The position numbers were made by a program, and so were the translations under genes. Shown here in pieces: positions 8,509 to 15,003 of a DNA stretch of 15,003 nucleotides. How positions within the stretch are numbered: the first letter of the stretch is position 1; the number at the start of each line of letters is the position of its first letter. This DNA is from Marinospirillum sp. (GTDB taxonomy: Bacteria; Pseudomonadota; Gammaproteobacteria; Pseudomonadales; Halomonadaceae). The notes beneath the pieces were generated by a model, which searched no databases, had not been told where the DNA came from, and saw only the letters and a program-made list of their open reading frames with translations. The stretch spans positions 1 to 15,003 of the forward strand of contig NZ_JACUUA010000073.1 of the NCBI RefSeq assembly GCF_014859565.1, written 5' to 3'.

Positions 8509-10767
8509 CTAAAGGCGACTGTACTTGTGTCGCAACCGCTGGCGCACCAGTTCAGCCAGGGTGTTGACCATAAAAGTGAATACAAATAGCACCAGCGCCG
8601 CCATAAAAAGAATGCGGTAATGGGTGCTGCCCACAGCCGACTCACCCATCTCCACCGCGATATTGGCTGCCAGCGTACGCATCCCTTCAAAAATGTTGGC
8701 ATTCATGATTGGTGTATTACCGGTGGCCATTAGCACAATCATGGTTTCACCCACAGCACGACCAGTGCCAATCATGATGGCAGAAAAAATACCGGGGCTG
8801 GCGGTCGGCAAAATGACTCTGACCAGTGTTTGCCAGGGTGTGGCACCTAACGCCAGTGAGCCGTGGCTGAGTGATCGAGGCACACCAAACAGGGCGTCCT
8901 CGGCAATGGAGTAGATGGTGGGGATTACAGCAAAACCCATGGCAAAACCCACCACCAGCGCATTACGCTGATCGTAGGGGATGCCCAGCTCACTGCTTAA
9001 CCAGTGCTGCATATTCCCAGCAAACAGCTGTGATTCCAGCGGTTGGCTCAGGCTTAATGCCAGCCAACCCGTCAGCAGGATGATCGGAATCAGCAGTAAG
9101 CTATGCCAGCCATCTGGAATCCTGTATTTCATTGAGTCTGGAAGGTGGAACCAGAGGTAACCAAACACCAGCATACTCAGTGGTAAAAGTAACAACAGGG
9201 CAAAAATGCCGGGTAGGTATTGTTCTACAAAAGGCGCAAGGAACAGGCCAGCAAAAAAACCCAGTACTACTGTTGGCAGGGCTTCCATCAATTCGATGAT
9301 GGGTTTGATTTTACGCCGTAGCGCGGGAGCCATAAAAAAGGCGGTGTACATGGCACCACAAATTGCCAACGGGATCGACAAAAGCATGGCATAAAAAGCA
9401 GCTTTAAGCGTGCCAAAAGCCAGCGGTGTCAGGCTGAACTTGGGTTCAAATTCATTGGAAGCAGAAGATGACTGCCAAGTGTAGGATGGTTCCTGATATC
9501 CCTCATACCAAACCTTGCTCCACAAAGCTTTGAATGACACCTCTGGGTGAGGGTTATCCAGACTAATACCATGCAGCTGGTGATGTTTATCCACGGCCAG
9601 TAACAGGCTGCCGCGTGGTGACAGAGCCATCAACTGAGTATCGGCTGGTAACAGTTGACCACTGATGGAGCGATTTTCCGCTGTAGTATTAAAGATACCC
9701 AGTTGTCCACTGGCATCCACAGCAGCTAACCCCTTGCGTCGGAATTCCGGCACCAGCAGGGTAACTGGCTGGTTACTCAGTTGCAGGCTGCGGATCCGTG
9801 TCAGTTGTGGCTCTTGGTGTTCATCCCGCACCATAAACCATTGGCTGATTTTTCCTGCACTGTCGGCCGTCAACAGTGACTGATTGCCCAGTTGCAGCAC
9901 CATGCCGGTTAGGGTTTGCCCTGCGGGTAGCAGTTGCAGGGTTTTATCCTGTTGCCCTTGCAGCAGTTGCAGTTGGCCTTGCTGATTGGCCAGGTAAACC
10001 TGCCGGTGACCGGGAGTGGTCAGCAGAAAATCCGGTGTTGTATTCAGCTGCTGGATACTGTGTTGGGTGGCCCGTAAAGGCGAGGGTTGCTGCAGGCTGG
10101 GTGCCTGTTGTAACCCGATGTGCACCAGCAACAGCTGATCACCACTGACCGCAGCCACTGACAATTCACCACCCTGTTGCTGGTGGTGCAACAAACGAAT
10201 GGGTTGATCGGAAGCGCCTAATGGCAAGGGTTGGTCACCCAGCGGGAAATGCACACGAGGGTTAACACCGATCCGCTGACCCTGTTGATCAAACATCATT
10301 GGATATTCCGGCTGGATGACCAGCAATCGTCCATCATCCAGCCCAAGCAGCAACAGACGGCTGCTGGGATGAGGCACACTGACAGCGCTGATCTTGCGGC
10401 CTTGTAATGCAAGTTGTTGAGTTGCCAGTGGTTGTTGATCAACCAGATCAATGAAGTGCAGTGTGCCATCAGCAGTCAGCAGGGTAGCCAACTGGTCTTG
10501 TTCTTCGGTCAGCAGTGCGAGGGGTTCTTGCTGCTCTGACAGATGAAGTGCATGGGTAAGACGGTGCTCAGTGGAGGCTGACTGAAACAGCGGCATAACT
10601 TCATACAGTAGATAAAAGAAAATCAGGGTGATCGCCAGAATCACCGACAGCCCACTAGCAGCCACCATCCAGGTAATCCCACGATTGTAACCGGCGCGCA
10701 GTCGTCGCCGCTGCATAATGCGGGGGCTTGCCAACTCCTGTTCCAGTTTATCCGAGATGCTTTTCAT
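8509..10767 (-). CDS. pstC: Phosphate ABC transporter permease PstC, long form with periplasmic beta-rich domain (Pst1)
   Basis: Permease of the first Pst system, 752 residues against about 320 in E. coli. A basic cytoplasmic tail (1-30) and one helix (about 31-57) lead into an insert of about 385 residues (62-447). That insert is predicted to be periplasmic because it lies between the first and second helices. It is built of short repeating strand-turn units such as RLLLLGLDDGRLLVI (137-151) and GLAAVDASGQLGIF (346-359), suggesting a WD40/beta-propeller-like fold. The permease core follows (about 448-745) with the EAA loop near 637-660 (SLALGATPWQTL, VILPTASPGI) and GRAVGETMIVLM near 669-680. 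It begins 27 nt after pstS1 with a poor ribosome site. Related long PstC proteins exist in Pseudomonas and Vibrio; what the insert senses or binds is unknown. Confidence 0.92.
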   Translation of the reverse strand: MKSISDKLEQELASPRIMQRRRLRAGYNRGITWMVAASGLSVILAITLIFFYLLYEVMPLFQSASTEHRLTHALHLSEQQEPLALLTEEQDQLATLLTADGTLHFIDLVDQQPLATQQLALQGRKISAVSVPHPSSRLLLLGLDDGRLLVIQPEYPMMFDQQGQRIGVNPRVHFPLGDQPLPLGASDQPIRLLHHQQQGGELSVAAVSGDQLLLVHIGLQQAPSLQQPSPLRATQHSIQQLNTTPDFLLTTPGHRQVYLANQQGQLQLLQGQQDKTLQLLPAGQTLTGMVLQLGNQSLLTADSAGKISQWFMVRDEHQEPQLTRIRSLQLSNQPVTLLVPEFRRKGLAAVDASGQLGIFNTTAENRSISGQLLPADTQLMALSPRGSLLLAVDKHHQLHGISLDNPHPEVSFKALWSKVWYEGYQEPSYTWQSSSASNEFEPKFSLTPLAFGTLKAAFYAMLLSIPLAICGAMYTAFFMAPALRRKIKPIIELMEALPTVVLGFFAGLFLAPFVEQYLPGIFALLLLLPLSMLVFGYLWFHLPDSMKYRIPDGWHSLLLIPIILLTGWLALSLSQPLESQLFAGNMQHWLSSELGIPYDQRNALVVGFAMGFAVIPTIYSIAEDALFGVPRSLSHGSLALGATPWQTLVRVILPTASPGIFSAIMIGTGRAVGETMIVLMATGNTPIMNANIFEGMRTLAANIAVEMGESAVGSTHYRILFMAALVLFVFTFMVNTLAELVRQRLRHKYSRL

Positions 10768-10794
10768 GCAAGGGCTCTGTAATCTGCTAACGGC

Positions 10795-11748
10795 TTAAAG
10801 GCCAAGCAACTGGTGCAGTTGTTCGACCCGCCAGGGAGCCAGCGGTATGTAACCATCACGTAGAACCACACCTTGCCCCTGCTGTGACAGTACCATGCGA
10901 ATGAATTCACGCTCCAGAGGGGGTAAGGGCTGGTTCGGGCGTTTGTTGACATAAATATAGAGAAAACGTGACAAGGGAAAGTCCCCACGTGAAGTCTGCT
11001 CAGGAGTGGCTTCAATATACGGTTGATCAGCAGACCGCGCCAGGGCGATGGCACGAACAGAAGAAGTACGGTAACCAATACCGGAATAACCTATGGCATT
11101 CAGCGAGGTGGATATAGCCTGCACAACCGAGGCAGATCCAGGCTGTTCGTTGACATTATTGCGAAAATCACCACCGCACAGTGCCACACTTTTGAAATAA
11201 CCATAGGTGCCGGAAACCGAGTTGCGTCCGTAGAGTTGAATGGGGCGATTGCTCCAACTGCCGGTCAATCCCAGATCCCCCCAGTGATTAACTGGTTGGT
11301 TGGCACCGCAGTGGCGTGTGGATGAAAAAATGGCATCCAGCTGGCTCAGTGTAAGACCCGTTAATGGATTGTCTTTATGGACATAAACAGCAAGTGCATC
11401 TATTGCAACTGGAATAGCTGTTGGAGGGTAACCATGGCGCATTTCAAAAGCCTGGACTTCGGAATCACGCATCGGGCGCGACATGGCACCCAGATTGGCA
11501 GTACCTTCTGCCAAAGCCGGTGGTGCAGTGGAGGAGCCGGATGCCTGAACCTGGATATGAATGCCTGGATAAAAGTGCCGGAACTCTTCAGCCCAGAGGG
11601 TCATCAGATTTGCGAGGGTGTCTGATCCGACCGTAGACAGGTTACCGGAGATACCACTGATGCGCTGGTAATCAGGCAGACCACGCACATCGGCAGCTTG
11701 CAGCGGCAGGCAGGCAAACAGCAGTACGTAAAAAAACCTGAAAGGCAT
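10795..11748 (-). CDS. pstS: Periplasmic phosphate-binding protein, PstS-like (Pst1)
   Basis: Substrate-binding protein of the first system, 317 residues. The ATG at 11748 is preferred: GGAG lies 8 nt upstream, and the product begins with a clean signal peptide ([18 protein letters not shown], cleavage after residue 18). The open frame continues 48 codons upstream to 11892, but that part has no secretion signal and would bury this one. Ligand motifs are VGSDTLANL near 40-48, [11 protein letters not shown] near 69-79, AMSRPM near 88-93 and [12 protein letters not shown] near 174-185, as in the PBP-like PstS family. It differs strongly from PstS2, so the two systems may differ in affinity or in phosphate/arsenate discrimination. 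It heads the pst1 operon; a possible Pho box lies at 11802-11819. Confidence 0.9.
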   Translation of the reverse strand: MPFRFFYVLLFACLPLQAADVRGLPDYQRISGISGNLSTVGSDTLANLMTLWAEEFRHFYPGIHIQVQASGSSTAPPALAEGTANLGAMSRPMRDSEVQAFEMRHGYPPTAIPVAIDALAVYVHKDNPLTGLTLSQLDAIFSSTRHCGANQPVNHWGDLGLTGSWSNRPIQLYGRNSVSGTYGYFKSVALCGGDFRNNVNEQPGSASVVQAISTSLNAIGYSGIGYRTSSVRAIALARSADQPYIEATPEQTSRGDFPLSRFLYIYVNKRPNQPLPPLEREFIRMVLSQQGQGVVLRDGYIPLAPWRVEQLHQLLGL

Positions 11749-11977
11749 GTAGGAATCTCCGAAATTGGAAATATGGCAACGGGTGAGTTTCACAGATGAA
11801 AATGACATTTTGATGAAGGTGCAAATGTTTTTTACAGCAGCTGCTTTTGTTTGGCATCTGGTCTGAATAATGGCCGATTGCAGGCCGATCACAAAATGTT
11901 TGCTTTCCTTAAGTCAGGCGTTAAGCTTTGTTGTATCGCAACTGCGAAAAAAACAATGACAACAGAGTGAAGCAGCC
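11749..11977. promoter_or_regulatory. Divergent intergenic region between pstS1 and the thioesterase gene
   Basis: This 229-bp gap must hold the promoters for both directions. On the minus side it contains a candidate Pho box. On the plus side there is a tight TCGCA-AC-TGCGA inverted repeat (11936-11947) flanked by TTGTT and AACAA, about 30 bp before the thioesterase start. A GAGTGA ribosome site precedes the ATG at 11978. No convincing -35/-10 pair was identified for the thioesterase. Confidence 0.5.
11802..11819 (-). promoter_or_regulatory. Candidate Pho box upstream of pstS1
   Basis: On the minus strand it reads CCTTCATCAAAATGTCAT, which agrees with the CTGTCAT-AAAA-CTGTCAT consensus at 13 of 18 positions: a good second heptamer (ATGTCAT) and a weaker first one (CCTTCAT). 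A GAAACT hexamer lies 10 nt downstream, the spacing expected for a PhoB-driven -10. It lies 54 bp before the pstS1 start. It is clearly weaker than the pst2 site. Confidence 0.45.
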
Positions 11978-12394
11978 ATGACACAACTTGATGATCTGGA
12001 AGATATCCCCGGTCCGGAAGGACAATTAACCCTGAAGCTGGTTGCCACCCCACGAGATACCAACCTACACGGTGATATTTCTGCCGGCTGGGTAGTATCC
12101 CAGATGGAGCAGGCTGCTGAATTGACTGCCGCCCGGCTTGCACATGGCCGTACAGCAACTGTAGCGATTACCGGCATGGATTTTCTTTGCCCGGTACGTC
12201 TTGGCAGTTTGGTACAGATTTATACCGAATTACAGGAAACCGGCACCAGCTCGATGAAATACAACGTTCAGGTGTGGATTCTGCCACCGAATGAAAAAGA
12301 TCCGGACAGTCTCTACAAGGTGACCGAGGCAACTTTTGTGATGGTCGCACTGGATGAAAAGGGGCGTATTCGTACCCTGCCCGGACAAATCTAA
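11978..12394 (+). CDS. Hotdog-fold acyl-CoA thioesterase, YciA family
   Basis: Cytoplasmic enzyme of 138 residues expected to hydrolyse acyl-CoA to free acid and CoA; YciA proteins have about 130-155 residues. The active-site stretch is TPRDTNLHGDISAGWVVSQM (about 24-43), matching the YciA pattern of DTN..GDI..GW with catalytic Asp near 33. ITGMDFLCPVRLGSLVQIYTEL (about 64-85) forms the next hotdog strands. The usual GDIFGGW appears as GDISAGW, a conservative variant. GAGTGA lies about 6 nt before the ATG. It is transcribed away from pst1 and toward gap-arsJ, with 74 nt and no obvious terminator between. A link to phosphate or arsenate is not evident; it may simply be a neighbour. Substrate is not predictable. 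Confidence 0.85.
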   Translation: MTQLDDLEDIPGPEGQLTLKLVATPRDTNLHGDISAGWVVSQMEQAAELTAARLAHGRTATVAITGMDFLCPVRLGSLVQIYTELQETGTSSMKYNVQVWILPPNEKDPDSLYKVTEATFVMVALDEKGRIRTLPGQI

Positions 12395-12401
12395 TCATTC
12401 A

Positions 12402-12419
12402 TTGTAATATTCTTGTCAT
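12402..12419 (+). promoter_or_regulatory. Possible Pho box before gap-arsJ
   Basis: TTGTAAT and TTGTCAT are direct repeats with a 4-nt spacer, the exact 7-4-7 layout of a PhoB site. Matches to CTGTCAT are 5 of 7 and 6 of 7. The spacer (ATTC) is AT-rich. The nearest -10 candidates (TATATG at 12425, TATGAT at 12427) come 5-7 nt after the box rather than about 10, which weakens the call. TTGTAA (12402) with TATATG at 17 bp could instead be an ordinary sigma-70 promoter. Confidence 0.4.
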
Positions 12420-12433
12420 CTTCTTATATGATC

Positions 12434-12449
12434 TTGTGCGCATGCACAA
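12434..12449 (+). promoter_or_regulatory. 16-bp palindrome in the gap-arsJ leader, candidate operator
   Basis: TTGTGCGCATGCACAA has perfect 6-bp arms (TTGTGC/GCACAA) around GCAT. It lies just downstream of the likely -10 (TATATG/TATGAT) and 19 bp before the gap start, where a repressor would block transcription start or elongation. An arsenic-responsive repressor such as ArsR would be a natural owner, but the site does not obviously match ArsR operators I know and no arsR is in the window. Confidence 0.45.
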
Positions 12450-12468
12450 ATATTAACGAGGTGACAGC

Positions 12469-13467
12469 ATGGCTATTAAGGTAGGAATTAACGGTTTTGG
12501 TCGTATGGGACGTCTGGCATTACGTGCAGCCTGGGACTGGCCGGAGCTGGAGTTTGTACGTATTAATGATCCAGCCGGTGATGCCGCTACCCACGCCCAC
12601 CTGCTGAACTTCGACTCGGTACAAGGCACCTGGCAGCATCAAGCCAATGCGGAAGGTAATAGCATCCTGATCGGCGGCCAGCGTTTACAAGTCACCAACA
12701 GCAAAACAATTGCTGAAGTAGACTGGTCCGATTGTGATCTGGTGCTGGAGTGCTCCGGCAAGTTCAAAACCAAAGCCTTGTTACAAGCCTATCTGGATCA
12801 GGGTGTAAAGCGGGTGGTGGTTTCTGCACCGCTCAAGGAAGAAGGTGTACTCAACGTGGTGATGGGGGTGAATGATCAGCTTTATGACCCGGCTATACAT
12901 CCCATCATCACTGCCGCCTCTTGCACCACCAACTGCCTGGCACCGGTTGTTAAGGTGATCCATGAACACCTTGGCATCCGCCACGGTAGCATGACCACCA
13001 TTCACGACATCACCAATACCCAGACCATTCTGGATGCACCCCACAAGGATCTGCGTCGTGCACGCGCCTGTGGCATGAGCCTGATCCCCACTACTACTGG
13101 TTCAGCCAAGGCCATCACTGATATTTTCCCCGAGTTAAAAGGCCGTTTAAATGGCCATGCCGTGCGTGTACCCCTGGCTAACGCCTCCCTGACTGACTGT
13201 GTTTTTGAGGTGGAAAAAGCCACTACACCGGAAGCAGTGAATGCCCTGCTGAAGGCTGCGGCGGAAGGTGAGCTGAAGGATATTCTGGGTTATGAAGAAC
13301 GTCCGCTGGTTTCCATCGACTACAAGGGTGATCCACGCTCATCCATCGTAGATGCCCTGTCCACCATGGTGATCAACGGCACCCAGGTAAAAATTTATGC
13401 CTGGTATGACAATGAGTGGGGATATGCCAGCCGCCTGGTAGAACTGGCGCGGAAAGCGATGGCCTGA
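12469..13467 (+). CDS. gap: ArsJ-associated glyceraldehyde-3-phosphate dehydrogenase
   Basis: Type I GAPDH of 332 residues. With arsenate in place of phosphate it converts glyceraldehyde 3-phosphate to 1-arseno-3-phosphoglycerate, the substrate exported by ArsJ. The NAD-binding start [10 protein letters not shown] lies at 6-15. The RINDPA segment (31-36), where the glycolytic enzyme has INDL, keeps the NAD-type Asp. The catalytic motif [10 protein letters not shown] gives Cys152, with His179 in TTIHDIT as general base. The C-terminal [12 protein letters not shown] is standard. The [34 protein letters not shown] opening and the immediate arsJ neighbour place it with the arsenic-linked group rather than housekeeping glycolysis. 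Its ribosome site GAGGTG is well placed, and arsJ follows after 5 nt. A glycolytic role as well cannot be excluded. Confidence 0.92.
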   Translation: MAIKVGINGFGRMGRLALRAAWDWPELEFVRINDPAGDAATHAHLLNFDSVQGTWQHQANAEGNSILIGGQRLQVTNSKTIAEVDWSDCDLVLECSGKFKTKALLQAYLDQGVKRVVVSAPLKEEGVLNVVMGVNDQLYDPAIHPIITAASCTTNCLAPVVKVIHEHLGIRHGSMTTIHDITNTQTILDAPHKDLRRARACGMSLIPTTTGSAKAITDIFPELKGRLNGHAVRVPLANASLTDCVFEVEKATTPEAVNALLKAAAEGELKDILGYEERPLVSIDYKGDPRSSIVDALSTMVINGTQVKIYAWYDNEWGYASRLVELARKAMA

Positions 13468-13472
13468 TCCTT

Positions 13473-14699
13473 ATGCTGAATCAGCTGTCGACCGGTGTTA
13501 AGCAATATCTGGTGGTGACCGGTAACTACTGGGCGTTCACCCTGACGGACGGTGCCTTACGGATGCTGGTGGTGTTGTATTTCCACCAGCTGGGTTATGC
13601 ACCGCTGCAGATTGCATTGCTATTCCTGTTTTATGAGTTTTTTGGAGTAGTCACCAATCTTGTAGGCGGCTGGCTGGGTGCGCGGCTGGGGCTGAACCGC
13701 ACCATGAACATCGGGTTGGCGCTGCAGATAGTCGCTTTGGTGATGCTGCTGGTGCCTGCAGAGTGGCTGACCGTAGCCTGGATGATGGTGGCACAAGCCT
13801 TTTCCGGTATTGCCAAGGATTTAAACAAGATGAGCGCCAAGAGCGCCATCAAGACCCTGGTGCCTGCAGATGCTCAGGGGCGCTTGTATCACTGGGTGGC
13901 CCTGCTGACTGGCTCCAAAAATGCTCTTAAGGGTTTTGGATTTTTCCTTGGTGCGTTGTTGCTGACCTGGCTGGGTTTTGCTGGTGCCGTGCTGGTGATG
14001 GCAATCATGCTGACACTGGTGTGGATCGCCTCGCTGTTCCTGCTCAAACAAGAGCTGGGGCGGATGAAAAACAAGCCAAAATTCACCGATGTGTTTTCCA
14101 AAAGCCGAGCGATTAATGTGCTGTCGCTGGCGCGTTTTTTCCTGTTTGCCGCGCGGGATGTTTGGTTTGTAGTGGCACTGCCGGTGTATTTATCCCAGAC
14201 ACTGGGCTGGGATTTCTGGCAGATCGGTGGTTTTATGGCCAGCTGGATTGTTGCTTACGGCGTAGTGCAGGCACTGGCACCCCGTATAACCGGCAAGGCC
14301 GATGGTCGAGTGCCGGGTCGTAATGCCACCGCCAGCTGGGGATTGGCACTGGCAATCACCCCCTTGCTGATACTGCTGGGTTTTTACCTGCAATGGCAGC
14401 CGGATACACTGATCATTACCGGCTTGCTGCTGTTCGGCCTGCTGTTTGCGGTGAACTCATCCGTGCACAGCTTCCTGATTGTCAGCCACGCCCGCAGTGA
14501 CGGTGTATCACTGGATGTCGGCTTTTATTACATGGCTAATGCCATGGGACGCCTAATTGGCACCCTGTTGTCCGGTTATGTATTTCAAGTCTGGGGGCTA
14601 ACCGCCTGCCTGTGGATCTCTGCTCTATTTATCCTGCTGGCAGCATTAATTGCACTGGCAATGCCAAAACCGGAAATAACAAATACCACCAGCCAGTGA
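13473..14699 (+). CDS. arsJ: Organoarsenical efflux MFS transporter ArsJ
   Basis: Inner-membrane major facilitator of 408 residues that expels 1-arseno-3-phosphoglycerate; outside, that compound breaks down to arsenate and 3-phosphoglycerate. The product opens MLNQLSTGVKQYLVVTGNYW and continues with TDGALRMLVVLYFHQLGY, both typical of ArsJ. About 11-12 hydrophobic helices span the protein. The first inter-helix region holds GGWLGARLGLNRT (about 64-76), the MFS A-type loop. AFSGIAKDLNKMSAKSAIKTLVP (about 109-131) is a family hallmark. The ATG at 13473 follows the gap stop by 5 nt with little ribosome site of its own, so translation is probably coupled. A longer frame from 13416 lies inside gap and is not used. 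Confidence 0.93.
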   Translation: MLNQLSTGVKQYLVVTGNYWAFTLTDGALRMLVVLYFHQLGYAPLQIALLFLFYEFFGVVTNLVGGWLGARLGLNRTMNIGLALQIVALVMLLVPAEWLTVAWMMVAQAFSGIAKDLNKMSAKSAIKTLVPADAQGRLYHWVALLTGSKNALKGFGFFLGALLLTWLGFAGAVLVMAIMLTLVWIASLFLLKQELGRMKNKPKFTDVFSKSRAINVLSLARFFLFAARDVWFVVALPVYLSQTLGWDFWQIGGFMASWIVAYGVVQALAPRITGKADGRVPGRNATASWGLALAITPLLILLGFYLQWQPDTLIITGLLLFGLLFAVNSSVHSFLIVSHARSDGVSLDVGFYYMANAMGRLIGTLLSGYVFQVWGLTACLWISALFILLAALIALAMPKPEITNTTSQ

Positions 14700-14703
14700 T
14701 ATG

Positions 14704-14727
14704 GGCTGTTCTATACAGCCTATTTTG
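14704..14727 (+). terminator. Rho-independent terminator after arsJ
   Basis: GGCTGT (14704-14709) pairs with ACAGCC (14715-14720) around a 5-nt loop and is followed by TATTTTG. The stem begins 4 nt after the arsJ stop. Its position and T-rich tail fit the end of the gap-arsJ transcript; the tract is broken by one A, so efficiency may be moderate. Confidence 0.72.
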
Positions 14728-14837
14728 TATTCAGTATCCAAAGTTGCTCAAAAACAAACTGAGCCTGCTCATTTGCACCCAGCACTGACAAGAAATATCC
14801 AATAAAAACAATGCACTGTTAGTGCTGCCAGGAAGAT

Positions 14838-14876
14838 AACACGCAAGCATAAAGGACAAAGTTGTGCTTGCGCGTT
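14838..14876. repeat. Long hairpin: 12-bp inverted repeat with one mismatch
   Basis: AACACGCAAGCA (14838-14849) pairs with TGCTTGCGCGTT (14865-14876) with one A-C mismatch and a 15-nt loop. No T-run follows on either strand, so a simple terminator is unlikely. It could be an RNA stability element, a REP-like repeat or a protein site; nothing in the window repeats it. Confidence 0.6.
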
Positions 14877-14948
14877 TACATCCCTGCCCCTGCGATGGAT
14901 CAATAGACTTTTTCCAGAAAAATCGGTAAGTTGAATAAAAAACAGACG

Positions 14949-14980
14949 GTAGGCAGCAGTGACTTTTTGAGCATGCCTAC
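14949..14980. repeat. 7-bp inverted repeat near the right edge
   Basis: GTAGGCA (14949-14955) and TGCCTAC (14974-14980) are perfect complements with an 18-nt spacer that contains a TTTTT tract. A separate 14-bp palindrome ACAAAA-TG-TTTTGT follows at 14983-14996. Their closeness to the window end suggests a regulatory region of the next gene, which cannot be seen. Confidence 0.45.
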
Positions 14981-15003
14981 TAACAAAATGTTTTGTGCGC
15001 CGG

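Larger units (their letters stand above)
14728..15003. other. Non-coding tail rich in inverted repeats
   Basis: No credible gene was seen in these 276 bases on either strand. The stretch contains several inverted repeats: GCACT-GTT-AGTGC near 14813-14825, a 12-bp stem at 14838-14876, a 7-bp stem at 14949-14980 and a 14-bp palindrome at 14983-14996. It may hold control elements for whatever lies beyond the right edge. Confidence 0.5.

Noticed and set aside
11749..11892. 48-codon N-terminal extension of pstS1
   Set aside because: The extension has no signal peptide and would bury the evident one at 11748; it also covers the candidate Pho box and the GGAG ribosome site.
12469..13467. Plain glycolytic gapA
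   Set aside because: The immediate arsJ neighbour and the divergent N-terminal NAD-loop residues fit the arsenic-linked group better; a dual role remains possible.
13416..13472. Upstream start for arsJ inside gap
   Set aside because: It overlaps the gap coding sequence by about 50 nt and adds a non-conserved, non-membrane segment; ArsJ proteins begin at the MLNQL-like position.
14838..14876. Integron attC site
   Set aside because: The ends carry AAC and GTT, but the flanking bases do not fit RYYYAAC and GTTRRRY, there is no L-box pair, and no cassette or integrase is visible.
14983..15003. Start of a gene at the ATG at 14989
   Set aside because: Only five codons are visible, there is no ribosome site, and the ATG is inside a palindrome.

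Overview
The window looks like a chromosomal segment of a gammaproteobacterium, possibly a marine Oceanospirillales-type organism. That placement rests on protein style: a very long PstC and PstA pair like those of Pseudomonas and relatives, a second PstC/PstA pair with extra N-terminal domains, and a gap-arsJ pair. Genus cannot be told from the sequence alone. Almost all of the DNA is coding, and its theme is uptake of phosphate and disposal of its toxic analogue arsenate.

The minus strand from 11748 down to 340 holds two complete high-affinity phosphate (Pst) ABC transporters head to tail. Pst1 is pstS1 (10795-11748), pstC1 (8509-10767), pstA1 (6814-8490), pstB1 (5999-6802) and phoU (5205-5966). 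Its permeases are about twice normal size: PstC1 carries a roughly 385-residue periplasmic beta-rich insert and PstA1 a coiled-coil insert. Pst2 is pstS2 (4027-5058), pstC2 (2564-3949), pstA2 (1180-2571) and pstB2 (340-1155). It has its own strong Pho box (5172-5189) and a perfect 9-bp hairpin between pstS2 and pstC2. Just after pstB2 lies a 28-codon stub that matches the N-terminus of PhoU (241-327), a likely remnant of a second phoU. At the extreme left edge (1-53, minus) a CheY-like response regulator begins and is cut off.

The plus strand from 11978 runs divergently: a YciA-type hotdog acyl-CoA thioesterase (11978-12394), an ArsJ-associated type glyceraldehyde-3-phosphate dehydrogenase (12469-13467) and the MFS exporter ArsJ (13473-14699), closed by a hairpin terminator (14704-14727). 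In the known pathway, GAPDH makes 1-arseno-3-phosphoglycerate from arsenate and ArsJ exports it; it then hydrolyses outside the cell. No arsR is present. The leader before gap holds a Pho-box-like direct repeat (12402-12419) and a 16-bp palindrome (12434-12449). The remaining 300 bp at the right end are non-coding and rich in inverted repeats.

Read together, the genes form one logical unit: induced phosphate uptake also lets arsenate in, and the adjoining gap-arsJ pair would remove it. The most notable observations are this physical coupling with a possible PhoB link, the phoU remnant beside one intact phoU, and the oversized Pst1 permeases.
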